Source of the DNA: an uncultured Lachnospiraceae bacterium
Lineage (GTDB): Bacteria; Bacillota; Clostridia; Lachnospirales; Lachnospiraceae
Assembly: GCA_902773445.1 (NCBI GenBank)
Contig: CACYEU010000200.1
Coordinates: 1 to 9,090, forward strand
DNA: 9,090 nucleotides
Direction of reading: 5' to 3'
Made by a program: the position numbers and the translations under genes. Below the pieces are notes generated by a model. The model had not been told where the DNA came from. It saw nothing but the letters and a program-made list of their open reading frames with translations, and made no database searches. Of this stretch, positions 1-6,894 are shown piece by piece (within the stretch, counting starts at the first letter, position 1; every line of letters begins with the position of its first letter).

Positions 1-815
1 CCTGTGTGTACAGCCATCGAGGCGGTGATCTGCTCAGTATAGAGGATCTTTGCCTGCGGAATTTCACGGCGAACGATTTCCTCCATCTGTTTGGCACCGG
101 CGGGATTCTGACCGTGTCCGATCACGACCCAGCAGGGGACAGACAGATCGGGCATCGTCTTCGCGACTTCCGCGAACAGTTTCTCAACATTATTCTTTGA
201 ACCGCGCAGCTTTGCGACGGTTTCATAGACACCGTCTCTGTCACAGTCGATGATCGGTTTGATATGAAGCGCATTGGCCGCAAGATATCCGACATTGCCG
301 ATCCGGCCGCCCGCATGCAGATAGGAAAGCGTGTCCATATAAAACATCAGATGCGAATCATAGCGCTTGTGTTCCAGGCGCCTGGTGATCTCATCGAATG
401 AATATCCTTTGCGGATCATCTTTGCGGTCCAGATCGCGAAGATGCCGCTTCCGACTGAAATGTTCTTTGTATTAAAAACATAGGTCGTCAGCTCATCGAC
501 TTCATCGGCCGCGATGCGGAATGAGTTGATCGTGCTGCTGAGCCGGTCAGAGATATTGATCACGATCACATGCGTGTAACCCTTGCCGAGCAGGCCTTCA
601 AAGACATCGATCACATCGGCCGGCGACGGAGTCGCGGTTGTCGGGATCTCTTTCGGGAAACGCTCATAGATCATCTGTGAGATCTGATAGCCGTCTTTAT
701 AGTCAGCTTCCGGGTAGGTAATATGCACCGGAACGATCGTAATATCATATTTGTTCGCCAGATATGACGGAACATCGCCGCACGAATCGACAACAACTGC
801 TATTTTCTCTTTCAT
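1..815 (-). CDS. DegV family fatty-acid-binding protein (3' end outside window)
   Basis: DegV/FakB-type proteins bind a single long-chain fatty acid and, in the FakAB system, present it to the kinase FakA for entry into phospholipid synthesis; cytosolic. The visible 271 codons begin MKEKIAVVVDSCGDVPSYL, matching the family's N-terminal beta-strand plus D-S-(S/T/C)-D loop. They continue with TTATPSPAD (the usual TT(S/A)xPS segment), a GYTHVIVINIS strand, and the hallmark TLSYLHAGGRIG followed by an IKPI motif in the second domain. The frame is open at base 1 after ITASMAVHT, where family members usually have only about 10-20 residues left, so the gene is nearly complete. The start at 815 is chosen because AAGGAG lies 6 nt upstream. 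It is the fourth gene of the hydG operon: its ribosome binding site overlaps the stop of the preceding gene (11-nt gap). The cysteine in the first DSCGD motif is a tolerated variant. Family is certain; the lipid ligand and the FakA partner are not visible. Confidence 0.92.
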   Translation of the reverse strand, partial: MKEKIAVVVDSCGDVPSYLANKYDITIVPVHITYPEADYKDGYQISQMIYERFPKEIPTTATPSPADVIDVFEGLLGKGYTHVIVINISDRLSSTINSFRIAADEVDELTTYVFNTKNISVGSGIFAIWTAKMIRKGYSFDEITRRLEHKRYDSHLMFYMDTLSYLHAGGRIGNVGYLAANALHIKPIIDCDRDGVYETVAKLRGSKNNVEKLFAEVAKTMPDLSVPCWVVIGHGQNPAGAKQMEEIVRREIPQAKILYTEQITASMAVHT

Positions 816-826
816 TCATTTCTCCT

Positions 827-1363
827 TCATATTTGCTGATGACGATGCCGTTTAAAATAGCGGGCCGGTATCTTCATATCGACCAGCGTCGCGATGATGC
901 CAGCGAGGATCCCGCTTGCGATTCCCGAGAAGATCAGGATCGGAAAATACGCAAAGACCGATCTCTGTCCGACCAGAAGCGCCGCGACGATCAGCTGACC
1001 GAGATTGTGAAGTACGCCGCCGGCCATGCTGACGCCGACCATGCTGAATTTCCTTGTCTTTTTAAGCAGGATCATACCGGCCAGGCTTAAAAATGCGCCG
1101 GCAGCTGAATACAGCGCTCCCGAGAGTCCGGTGAACAAAAGCCCTGCCAGCAGTACGCGGAGCAGATTGACAGCGGCGGCTTCGGTCGCCGACATCCGGA
1201 ACAGGATCAGAACGATCACGATATTCGCGATACCGAGTTTGACACCGGGCGGACCTGGAGCCGGCAGCAATGATTCGATATACGAGAACATCAGCGCCAG
1301 CGTTGTCAGAAGAGCCAGCAGCGCGATCTCCTGCGTTGAAATTCTATTGCGCGATCGTGTCAT
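827..1363 (-). CDS. Gx transporter / heptaprenyl diphosphate synthase component I-like membrane protein
   Basis: A 178-residue, very hydrophobic protein with about five membrane segments after a short basic N-terminus (MTRSRNRIS). Family signatures are the PGVKLGIANI motif near residue 40, the LLRVLLAGLLFTG segment, and GVSMAGGVLHNLGQL near residue 120. This family (Pfam Hpre_diP_synt_I; 'Gx transporter' in NCBI naming) was named after a heptaprenyl diphosphate synthase subunit but looks like an ECF-transporter S component; the substrate is unproven. The start at 1363 is preferred because GGGAGG lies 5 nt upstream; an upstream extension in the same frame to 1459 would lie entirely inside the preceding gene and encodes a polar, unfamily-like sequence. 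It overlaps the NusG_II gene by 20 nt, the usual pairing of these two families, and its stop abuts the degV ribosome binding site. Family assignment is strong; transported compound unknown. Confidence 0.87.
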   Translation of the reverse strand: MTRSRNRISTQEIALLALLTTLALMFSYIESLLPAPGPPGVKLGIANIVIVLILFRMSATEAAAVNLLRVLLAGLLFTGLSGALYSAAGAFLSLAGMILLKKTRKFSMVGVSMAGGVLHNLGQLIVAALLVGQRSVFAYFPILIFSGIASGILAGIIATLVDMKIPARYFKRHRHQQI

Positions 1364-1760
1364 AACCGCCTCCCTGTCCTGACTCGATCGAGATGACCAC
1401 TCTGTGCGGCAGACAGATGATCGTTTCACCCTGCTTTGAGATCGGCTTGTGGTGAACACAGATCTGTGACCGGCAGTCTGACTCGATCATATCGACCTTG
1501 TTGTTCTCGATCCGGATGATGTTATAGTCGCCCTCGCTGCCGAGTCCGTCTTCGATCCGTCCGTCGGCATGGATCGTATAGTCCGCGTCTTCATTTAACG
1601 GATACCGGGCTTTTTCTCTGCCGGCGATCATGACCAGAACAGATGCATTGTCACCGGCGCTCTTTTTCGGGCGAGCGATAACAAAACTTGCGGCAATCCC
1701 CACGATCAGGAGTGCCGCAAGCAGTATGATATCATTTTTTCTGAAGAAGGCTCTGCGCAT
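1344..1760 (-). CDS. NusG domain II-containing membrane-anchored protein
   Basis: A 138-residue protein with one N-terminal membrane anchor (about residues 10-29, IILLAALLIVGIAASFVIA) flanked by basic residues, then an extracytoplasmic beta-rich domain. The conserved block has C96, QICVHHKPIS (C101, H103, H104) and GETIICLPHRVV (C116, H119), the signature of the NusG_II family; despite the name this is not the transcription factor NusG. Function is not established; the conserved Cys/His set could bind a metal or redox group, which is inference. Translation probably depends on coupling: the hydG stop is only 3 nt upstream and no Shine-Dalgarno sequence is visible before the ATG. The gene overlaps the following Gx-family gene by 20 nt. 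The same pair occurs, as far as I recall, in Gram-positive extracellular electron transfer loci (EetA/EetB). Family call is firm; role uncertain. Confidence 0.87.
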   Translation of the reverse strand: MRRAFFRKNDIILLAALLIVGIAASFVIARPKKSAGDNASVLVMIAGREKARYPLNEDADYTIHADGRIEDGLGSEGDYNIIRIENNKVDMIESDCRSQICVHHKPISKQGETIICLPHRVVISIESGQGGGYDTIAQ

Positions 1761-1763
1761 CGA

Positions 1764-3215
1764 TCAGAAACGGAAGTCACGCCTGTCTGAATTGTAGATC
1801 GCTTCGATATTCTCTTTCGCGATCTTTCTGACCTTGTCGCTCGGAATCTTCTCAAGTTCTTCTTCGATCATCTTCATACCCTTTTCTTTTGTCTCGGGCG
1901 AAGCGTAATCGACGAGATACTCGGCCAGTGTCATCAGAGCGTTCGGATGACAGTAGTTGAGGATCTGCCCTGACTTGCAGAAGCTCATGAAGCGGTCGCC
2001 GGTACGGCCCGCGCGGTAGCAGGCGGTACAGAATGACGGGATATGCTTCAGATCCATCAGCCATGAGACGACTTCATCGAGTGTGCGCTGGTCGGAGACA
2101 TCGAACTGCTCGGTGTCGACCGGGCGCTCTTCTTCGGTGTAGCCGCCGACGGAAGTACGCGAAGCGCCGCTGATCTGAGAGATGCCGAGTTCGAGAGCAC
2201 GGCCGCGTGTCGCCTCACTCTCGCGGGTCGAAATGATCATGCCGGTGTACGGAACCGAAATACGGATCAGCGCGATCAGCTTCAGGAACATTTCCTCGCT
2301 CATCGAGTTGTCGAATTCGGTCGGGTCGATATCGTCAGCCGGTTTGACGCGCGGCACGCTGATCGTGTGCGGGCCGACGCCGAACGCAGCTTCGAGATGC
2401 TCGGCATGCATCAACAGACCTGCGAATTCATAACGGTATTTGTCGAGACCGAACAGAACGCCCAGACCAACATCATCGATACCGGCTTCCATCGCGCGGT
2501 CCATCGACTCGGTGTGATAGCAGTAATCGGATTTCGGTCCCCACGGATGGAGTTCCTCATAACCTTCGCGGTGATAGGTCTCCTGGAACAGGATATAAGT
2601 TCCGATGCCGGCTTCGACGAGTTTCTTGTAGTTTTCGACTGTCGTTGCGGCGATATTGACATTGACACGGCGGATCGCGCCGTTCTTATGCTTGATCGAG
2701 TAGATGGTCTTGATGCTTTCGAGCACGTACTCGATCGGGTTGAGACGCGGATCCTCGCCGATCTCGATCGCGAGACGCTTGTGTCCCATATCCTGAAGCG
2801 CGATGACTTCGTCTCTGATCTCTTCCTGAGTCAGCTTCTTGCGCTTGATCGTCTTATTGGTCGCGTGATACGGGCAGTACAGGCATCCGTTGATGCAATA
2901 GTTTGAAATATAAAGAGGTGCGAACATAACGATGCGGTTGCCGTAGAATTCAAGCTTGATCTCTTTGGCCAGTTCGTACATCTTTTCGATTTTCTCGGGA
3001 ATTTCACAGGCAAGCAGGACAGATGCTTCGCGGTGGGTCAGGCCAACACAGTGGAGCTTTCCGTTCTCGTCGCGTCTGGGTCTCGCCTTTTCGAGAAGAG
3101 CGTCGATCAGTTCGACATTGTCTTTGTTCTCATCGGCATAGCGGAGAGTCTCAAGAATCTCTTCGTGATTGATAAACTCATCAGCTTTATGCGATTTCGG
3201 GTCATAGATTGCCAT
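1764..3215 (-). CDS. hydG: [FeFe]-hydrogenase H-cluster radical SAM maturase HydG
   Basis: HydG cleaves L-tyrosine by radical S-adenosylmethionine chemistry to p-cresol and dehydroglycine, giving the CO and CN ligands of an iron synthon used to build the hydrogenase H-cluster; cytosolic. The 483-residue protein, close to the usual length, has the radical-SAM cluster motif CINGCLYC (C107, C111, C114; CX3CX2C) and the HydG-specific C-terminal site C396-X2-C399-X22-C422, which carries the second, dangler-iron [4Fe-4S] cluster. This second motif separates it from ThiH and HydE. The TIM-barrel and C-terminal segments are uninterrupted. The start at 3215 (MAIYDPKSHK) has AAAGGA 9 nt upstream; a longer in-frame start at 3257 adds 14 unrelated residues and is rejected. 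First gene of an operon with NusG_II, Gx and degV. No hydE, hydF or hydrogenase subunit lies in this window, so those partners must be elsewhere. Confidence 0.95.
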   Translation of the reverse strand: MAIYDPKSHKADEFINHEEILETLRYADENKDNVELIDALLEKARPRRDENGKLHCVGLTHREASVLLACEIPEKIEKMYELAKEIKLEFYGNRIVMFAPLYISNYCINGCLYCPYHATNKTIKRKKLTQEEIRDEVIALQDMGHKRLAIEIGEDPRLNPIEYVLESIKTIYSIKHKNGAIRRVNVNIAATTVENYKKLVEAGIGTYILFQETYHREGYEELHPWGPKSDYCYHTESMDRAMEAGIDDVGLGVLFGLDKYRYEFAGLLMHAEHLEAAFGVGPHTISVPRVKPADDIDPTEFDNSMSEEMFLKLIALIRISVPYTGMIISTRESEATRGRALELGISQISGASRTSVGGYTEEERPVDTEQFDVSDQRTLDEVVSWLMDLKHIPSFCTACYRAGRTGDRFMSFCKSGQILNYCHPNALMTLAEYLVDYASPETKEKGMKMIEEELEKIPSDKVRKIAKENIEAIYNSDRRDFRF

Positions 3216-3300
3216 TTGTGCACATCCTTTCTTTGTGGTCAGGGAAACCCTTCCCAATCAGAAGTTATTAATCATACACCCTTCATTTGGGCGCCAGTAC

Positions 3301-3329
3301 AGTATACTATACCGGACCGTTGAAATCAA
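3301..3329 (-). promoter_or_regulatory. Promoter for the hydG operon
   Basis: On the minus strand TTGATT (3324-3329) and TATACT (3301-3306) are separated by exactly 17 nt, a good sigma-A-type match (4/6 and 5/6). Transcription would start near 3294, giving an untranslated leader of roughly 80 nt before the hydG ATG. The leader contains a small hairpin (GGGAA/TTCCC, about 3242-3255) but no riboswitch that I recognise. Confidence 0.7.
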
Positions 3330-3376
3330 CCGATCGTGCGCATTCAGTGTTTACATTCAGAACATACCGGTTCGAC

Positions 3377-3406
3377 TTGTCCGCCGGCTGACGAAAGTGG
3401 TATAGT
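3377..3406 (+). promoter_or_regulatory. Extended -10 promoter abutting the antiporter start codon
   Basis: TTGTCC (3377-3382), an 18-nt spacer and TGGTATAGT (3398-3406), an extended -10 element, lie directly before the ATG at 3413. A transcript starting 6-7 nt after the -10 would begin at or within a base or two of the start codon, so the mRNA would be leaderless. No purine-rich ribosome binding site fits: the only candidate, GGGA, is 2 nt from the ATG. Confidence 0.65.
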
Positions 3407-3412
3407 GGGACT

Positions 3413-4375
3413 ATGCAGATACTGATACAAATCGGATTATTAATACTGGGCTTTGCAATGCTGGTCTTCGGCGCCAACTGGCTGGTCGACGGGGCGAGCG
3501 GCATTGCAAGCCGCGCCGGCATCTCGAAACTCGTGATCGGTCTGACGATCGTCGCGATGGGCACGAGCGCGCCCGAGGCCGCGATCAGTATTTCGGCGGC
3601 GGTCAAGGGGACATCCGCGATCGCGGTCGGCAATGTCCTCGGCAGCAATGTTTTAAACTCCCTGCTGATCCTCGGACTCGCTTCAGTGATCATGCCGCTG
3701 AAAGTACACGAGTCGACCGTTAAATACGAGATACCGTTCGTCTTTTTCGCAACGATTCTGTTTGTGATCCTCGGACTCAGTGATAACGAGATCGGCCGCG
3801 GCGACGGTCTGGTCCTCTGGGTGCTGTTCATCGCATATCTCTGCTACCTGTTCTATATGTCGAAATACAGTAAGGACAGCCATAAAAAGAAGGAAAAAGA
3901 AAAGGAAGAACCGAAACCGGAAAAACCGGTATGGAAGCTGATCCTCCTGTTTGTCGTCGGTGTTGCGCTGGTGGTCCTCGGCAGTAATTTCACGGTCGAC
4001 GCGGCGACCAATATCGCGCGGATCATCGGTATCAGTGAGCGCGTGATCGGTCTGACGATCGTAGCGCTCGGCACATCGCTTCCCGAACTGGTCACATCGG
4101 TCATGGCCGCGACCAAACATGAAGCCGACATCGCGGTCGGCAATATCGTCGGAAGCAATATCTTTAATCTGCTGTTTGTCATCGGAACCGCGGCGCTGAT
4201 CACGCCGGTCGCGTATGAACAGAAATTCCTGTTTGACAGCATAGTCGCGATCCTGAGTGTCGCGCTGCTGTGGTTCTGTGTGGTCTTTTACAAGAAGAGA
4301 ACTCTGCAGCGCTGGGAAGGCATTGTCATGCTGATGGCCTATGCGCTGTATTTCGGATTCCTGATCCCAAGTTAA
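3413..4375 (+). CDS. Calcium/sodium antiporter, CaCA family (YrbG-like)
   Basis: An integral membrane cation exchanger, expected to expel Ca2+ in exchange for Na+ or H+. The 320 residues show the two homologous halves of the family. The alpha-1 repeat has GLTIVAMGTSAPE (E55) and GNVLGSNVLN (about 73-82). The alpha-2 repeat has GLTIVALGTSLPE (E225) and GNIVGSNIFN (about 247). The ion-coordinating glutamates and asparagines are present in both halves. About ten hydrophobic segments are separated by a highly charged cytoplasmic linker rich in Lys and Glu (about residues 150-175), a length normal for bacterial members and too short for the regulatory domains of eukaryotic NCX. The start is placed at 3413 because residues 4-20 already form the first membrane helix. 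The promoter is immediately adjacent, predicting a leaderless message. A patatin-like gene follows after 24 nt in the same direction. Ion preference cannot be read from sequence alone. Confidence 0.93.
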   Translation: MQILIQIGLLILGFAMLVFGANWLVDGASGIASRAGISKLVIGLTIVAMGTSAPEAAISISAAVKGTSAIAVGNVLGSNVLNSLLILGLASVIMPLKVHESTVKYEIPFVFFATILFVILGLSDNEIGRGDGLVLWVLFIAYLCYLFYMSKYSKDSHKKKEKEKEEPKPEKPVWKLILLFVVGVALVVLGSNFTVDAATNIARIIGISERVIGLTIVALGTSLPELVTSVMAATKHEADIAVGNIVGSNIFNLLFVIGTAALITPVAYEQKFLFDSIVAILSVALLWFCVVFYKKRTLQRWEGIVMLMAYALYFGFLIPS

Positions 4376-4399
4376 ATGTTTATAGCGGAGGTGTGATCT

Positions 4400-5233
4400 A
4401 TGCTCGGAGTTGTTGATGTCGGCGGGGGTTTGCGCGGGATCTACAGCGCAGGCATTCTGGACTGGTGTCTCGACAATCATATTGAATTCGACTACGGGAT
4501 CGGCGTCTCTGCCGGTGCCGCCAATCTGATCGCATATATCGCAAGACAGCCCGGCAGAAACTATCTGTTCTATGCCGAGTACGCATTTCGCAGAGAGTAT
4601 ATGGGACTTCATCAGAAAATCACGACCGGCAATCTGCTGAATGTCGATTATATCTATGACGTTCTGTCGAATTCGGACGGTGAGAGTCCGCTCGACTTCC
4701 CGGCGTTCAAAGAGAACCCGATGCGGTTTACAGTCGTCGCGACTGACGCCGAGACCGGCGAGCCGGTCTACTATGATAAGGCACAGTTCCAACAGGATGA
4801 TTACAGGTTTATTGCGGCCTCGTCAAATGTTCCGTGGGTCAACCACGCTTATGAATATGAGGGACGCAGCTATTTTGACGGCGCGATCAGCGACCCGATC
4901 CCGGTTGAGAAAGCATTTGCTGACGGATGTGACAAAGCCGTCGTGATCCTGACACGTCCGAAAGATTACAGGCGCGACCCGAAGAAAGACGCGCATGCTG
5001 CCAAAAGCATTGCGAAGAAGTATCCGAAAGCCGGCGAAGCCCTCGCGAACCGGGCAATGATTTACAACGAACAGCTCGATCTCTGTCTGCAGTATGAGAA
5101 AGAAGGGAAAGTGCTGATCGTCGCGCCGGATGATATCTCCGGCATGAGTACCCTGACGCGCAGTCGGAAAGCGATCGATAAGATGTATGAGAAGGGGCGC
5201 TTTGACGCAGCCGCGATCGCGGATTTTATTTAA
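4400..5233 (+). CDS. Patatin-like phospholipase (YjjU-type)
   Basis: A 277-residue serine hydrolase of the patatin family, which uses a Ser-Asp dyad to cleave acyl groups from phospholipids or other lipids. Visible are the glycine-rich oxyanion loop DVGGGLRG (residues 6-13), the nucleophile elbow G-V-S37-A-G, and the catalytic aspartate D160 in FDGAISDPIPVEKA. The family's A-S-S-N-x-P block (140-145) and a C-terminal helical extension typical of YjjU-like members follow. There is no signal peptide or membrane segment, so it is probably cytosolic or peripherally membrane-associated. GGAGGT stands 7 nt before the ATG. It lies 24 nt behind the antiporter and shares its transcript; a strong terminator follows 17 nt after the stop. 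The natural substrate is unknown. All catalytic residues are intact, so it is likely active. Confidence 0.9.
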   Translation: MLGVVDVGGGLRGIYSAGILDWCLDNHIEFDYGIGVSAGAANLIAYIARQPGRNYLFYAEYAFRREYMGLHQKITTGNLLNVDYIYDVLSNSDGESPLDFPAFKENPMRFTVVATDAETGEPVYYDKAQFQQDDYRFIAASSNVPWVNHAYEYEGRSYFDGAISDPIPVEKAFADGCDKAVVILTRPKDYRRDPKKDAHAAKSIAKKYPKAGEALANRAMIYNEQLDLCLQYEKEGKVLIVAPDDISGMSTLTRSRKAIDKMYEKGRFDAAAIADFI

Positions 5234-5244
5234 ACCGAGTTATA

Positions 5245-5279
5245 AAAATACTGCCGCCCGGACGGGCGGCAGCTTTTTT
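5245..5279. terminator. Bidirectional Rho-independent terminator
   Basis: A perfect 9-bp GC-rich stem, CTGCCGCCC (5251-5259) with GGGCGGCAG (5264-5272), encloses a GGAC tetraloop. It is followed on the plus strand by C and six T (5274-5279) and preceded by AAAAAT (5245-5250), which reads as a T-rich tail on the minus strand. It sits between two convergent genes and should stop transcription from both the patatin gene and the M18 aminopeptidase gene. Confidence 0.93.
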
Positions 5280-5293
5280 GTTCTCAAATTCGT

Positions 5294-6709
5294 TTACTCT
5301 GATTTCAGGAAACTCTTGTATCCGCAGTAGGCTTCATAGACATCGGCTTTGCTCGTGACTTCCCACGGCGCGTGCATACTAAGCACCGCGACGCCGCTGT
5401 CGATGACATTCATCCCGTAGTTGGCCATGATATAGGCGATCGTTCCGCCGCCGCCGGCATCGACTCTGCCGAGCTCGGCGAACTGATAGGACACGGCGTC
5501 CCTGTCAAGTGTATCGCGCAGGAACGCGATGTATTCGGCGTTCGCGTCATTTGATCCGCTCTTGCCGCGGGATCCGGTGAATTTGCTGAAGACCAGTCCA
5601 TGTCCGGCAAATGATGAGCTGCGCTTCTCAAAGACATCGGGGAACAGCGGATCAAAGGCCGCATTGACATCCGACGAGAGCATGCGTGAATTCTGCAGAC
5701 AGCGCACAGTCTTCAGCGCGGATTCCTTGTCCTCGAGCGCAATGAGTTCTGCGACGATATTTTTGAAAAACTGCGAATGCATGCCGGTCGCGCCGACGCT
5801 TCCGATCTCTTCTTTGTCGACGAGGATACAGCAGGTGGTGCGCTTCGTCGCCTCGATCTCCATCATAGCGAAGAAGGAGGTAAATGCGCAGACGCGGTCG
5901 TCCTGTCCGTACGAGATGATCATGCTTCGGTCAAGCCCGCAGTCGCTCGCGCATCCGGCCGGAACGATCTCAAGTTCACTCGACATGAAATCTTCCTCAT
6001 CCATATCGTATTTGTCTTTCAGGATCGCGAGGATATTGTCGCGGACAAGCTGTTTTGCGTCTTTGTCATCGCCGTCGTTCTTGTCGTCAGCTTTTTCTTC
6101 CGCGAGCGGTTTTGATCCGACCAGCAGATCGAGCTTTTCACCCTCAAATGCCTCGGTGACCGGTTTGCTGACCTGCTTGCCTGCAAGATGCGGAAGAAGG
6201 TCGGTGATCACGAGCTTCGGATCATCGGGATCTTCGCCGATCACGATATCAAGTTTGGTGCCGTCCTTTTTGCAGACGGTGCCGTGGATCGCGAGCGGGA
6301 GCGCCAGCCAGTGGTATTTGCGGATGCCGCCGTAGTAATGTGTATCGAGATAAGCAAAATCATCCGACTCATAGAGCGGATTCTGCTTGACATCGAGTCT
6401 CGGGGAATCGATATGCGCGCCGAGAATATTTAACCCGTTCTCAAGCGGTTCGGATCCGATATTGAAGATCGCCAGGCTCTTGCCCATTTGATTCCAGTAG
6501 ACTTTGTCGCCGGTTTCAAGTTTTTTGCCGTCTTCGCGCAGTTTTGCAATATCCTGATAACCGTTCTTTTCAAGTTCTTCGACAATGATCCTGACACATT
6601 CGCGCTCGGTCTTGCCGCGGTTCAGATAGTCCTTATAGCGGGCGTTGACCTCCTCGACTTTCCGCATTGTTGTTTCATCGTATGTTGTCCAGGCGTTTTT
6701 GCGCATCAT
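5294..6709 (-). CDS. M18 family zinc aminopeptidase
   Basis: A cytosolic exopeptidase with a two-zinc site that removes N-terminal residues from peptides. At 471 residues it matches bacterial M18 enzymes. By comparison with the family the metal and catalytic residues are all present: H99 in GAHIDSPRLD, D270 in YGQDDRV, E300 (general base) and E301 in VDKEEIGSVG, D347 in MLSSDVNAAFD, and H446 in SMHAPWEV. A low-complexity acidic/lysine segment (about residues 203-220) falls where bacterial members have a variable linker between the two catalytic-domain segments. Two adjacent ATG codons (6709 and 6706) are possible starts; AAAGGA lies 9 nt from the first. The gene is monocistronic: promoter at 6758-6786 and the shared terminator at 5245-5279. 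Aminopeptidase specificity (acidic versus neutral residues) cannot be inferred. Confidence 0.94.
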   Translation of the reverse strand: MMRKNAWTTYDETTMRKVEEVNARYKDYLNRGKTERECVRIIVEELEKNGYQDIAKLREDGKKLETGDKVYWNQMGKSLAIFNIGSEPLENGLNILGAHIDSPRLDVKQNPLYESDDFAYLDTHYYGGIRKYHWLALPLAIHGTVCKKDGTKLDIVIGEDPDDPKLVITDLLPHLAGKQVSKPVTEAFEGEKLDLLVGSKPLAEEKADDKNDGDDKDAKQLVRDNILAILKDKYDMDEEDFMSSELEIVPAGCASDCGLDRSMIISYGQDDRVCAFTSFFAMMEIEATKRTTCCILVDKEEIGSVGATGMHSQFFKNIVAELIALEDKESALKTVRCLQNSRMLSSDVNAAFDPLFPDVFEKRSSSFAGHGLVFSKFTGSRGKSGSNDANAEYIAFLRDTLDRDAVSYQFAELGRVDAGGGGTIAYIMANYGMNVIDSGVAVLSMHAPWEVTSKADVYEAYCGYKSFLKSE

Positions 6710-6757
6710 AAGTATTTTTCCTTTCTAACGGCTTTCGCCAATCATTTATCTAGGACA

Positions 6758-6786
6758 AATATATCATGGAGACCGGGATATGAAAA
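6758..6786 (-). promoter_or_regulatory. Candidate promoter for the M18 aminopeptidase
   Basis: Minus strand TTTTCA (6781-6786), a 17-nt spacer and TATATT (6758-6763). The -10 is good (5/6) and the -35 moderate (4/6). Predicted start near 6751 gives a leader of about 40 nt, ending in the AAAGGA ribosome binding site. Confidence 0.45.
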
Positions 6787-6798
6787 GTCATAGCTGAA

Positions 6799-6828
6799 TT
6801 GACAGGGCAGCACAAATTTTCATACAAT
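6799..6828 (+). promoter_or_regulatory. Orphan plus-strand promoter-like sequence
   Basis: A perfect TTGACA (6799-6804), an 18-nt spacer and TACAAT (6823-6828) point rightwards, but no plus-strand gene begins within the next 500 bases. A transcript would run antisense into the terminator and 3' end of the zinc-ribbon gene. It may be a small/antisense RNA promoter, a relic, or chance. Confidence 0.4.
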
Positions 6829-6844
6829 GGCACCGGAGGCTGAC

Positions 6845-6876
6845 AAAAAAATAAGGCTGCCGCATCAGCGGCAGCC
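6845..6876 (-). terminator. Rho-independent terminator of the zinc-ribbon gene
   Basis: A perfect 9-bp stem, GGCTGCCGC (6855-6863) with GCGGCAGCC (6868-6876) around an ATCA loop, is followed on the minus strand by TTATTTTTTT (6854-6845). It begins 18 nt after the stop codon of the gene ending at 6895. The plus-strand side lacks a T run, so it acts in one direction. Confidence 0.93.
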
Positions 6877-6894
6877 AAACGATCGAATGAAATA

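Noticed and set aside
1364..1459. Longer N-terminus for the Gx-family protein
   Set aside because: The extension lies inside the NusG_II gene, is polar and Ser/Arg-rich, and the internal ATG at 1363 has a strong ribosome binding site.
2367..2906. 179-codon plus-strand open frame opposite hydG
   Set aside because: Shadow of hydG, with D/V/R-rich composition from complementary codons and no domain.
1764..3215. Assignment as ThiH or HydE instead of HydG
   Set aside because: The C-terminal CX2CX22C cluster motif is specific to HydG and absent from ThiH and HydE.
3216..3294. Riboswitch in the hydG leader
   Set aside because: Only a short GGGAA/TTCCC hairpin is visible; no known aptamer core was recognised in about 80 nt.
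3683..4792. 369-codon minus-strand open frame opposite the antiporter and patatin genes
   Set aside because: It crosses two confidently identified genes, is rich in D, R and Q as expected of an antisense shadow, and has no recognisable domain.
5529..6335. 268-codon plus-strand open frame opposite the M18 aminopeptidase
   Set aside because: Serine-rich shadow of a gene with all catalytic residues intact; no ribosome binding site or domain.
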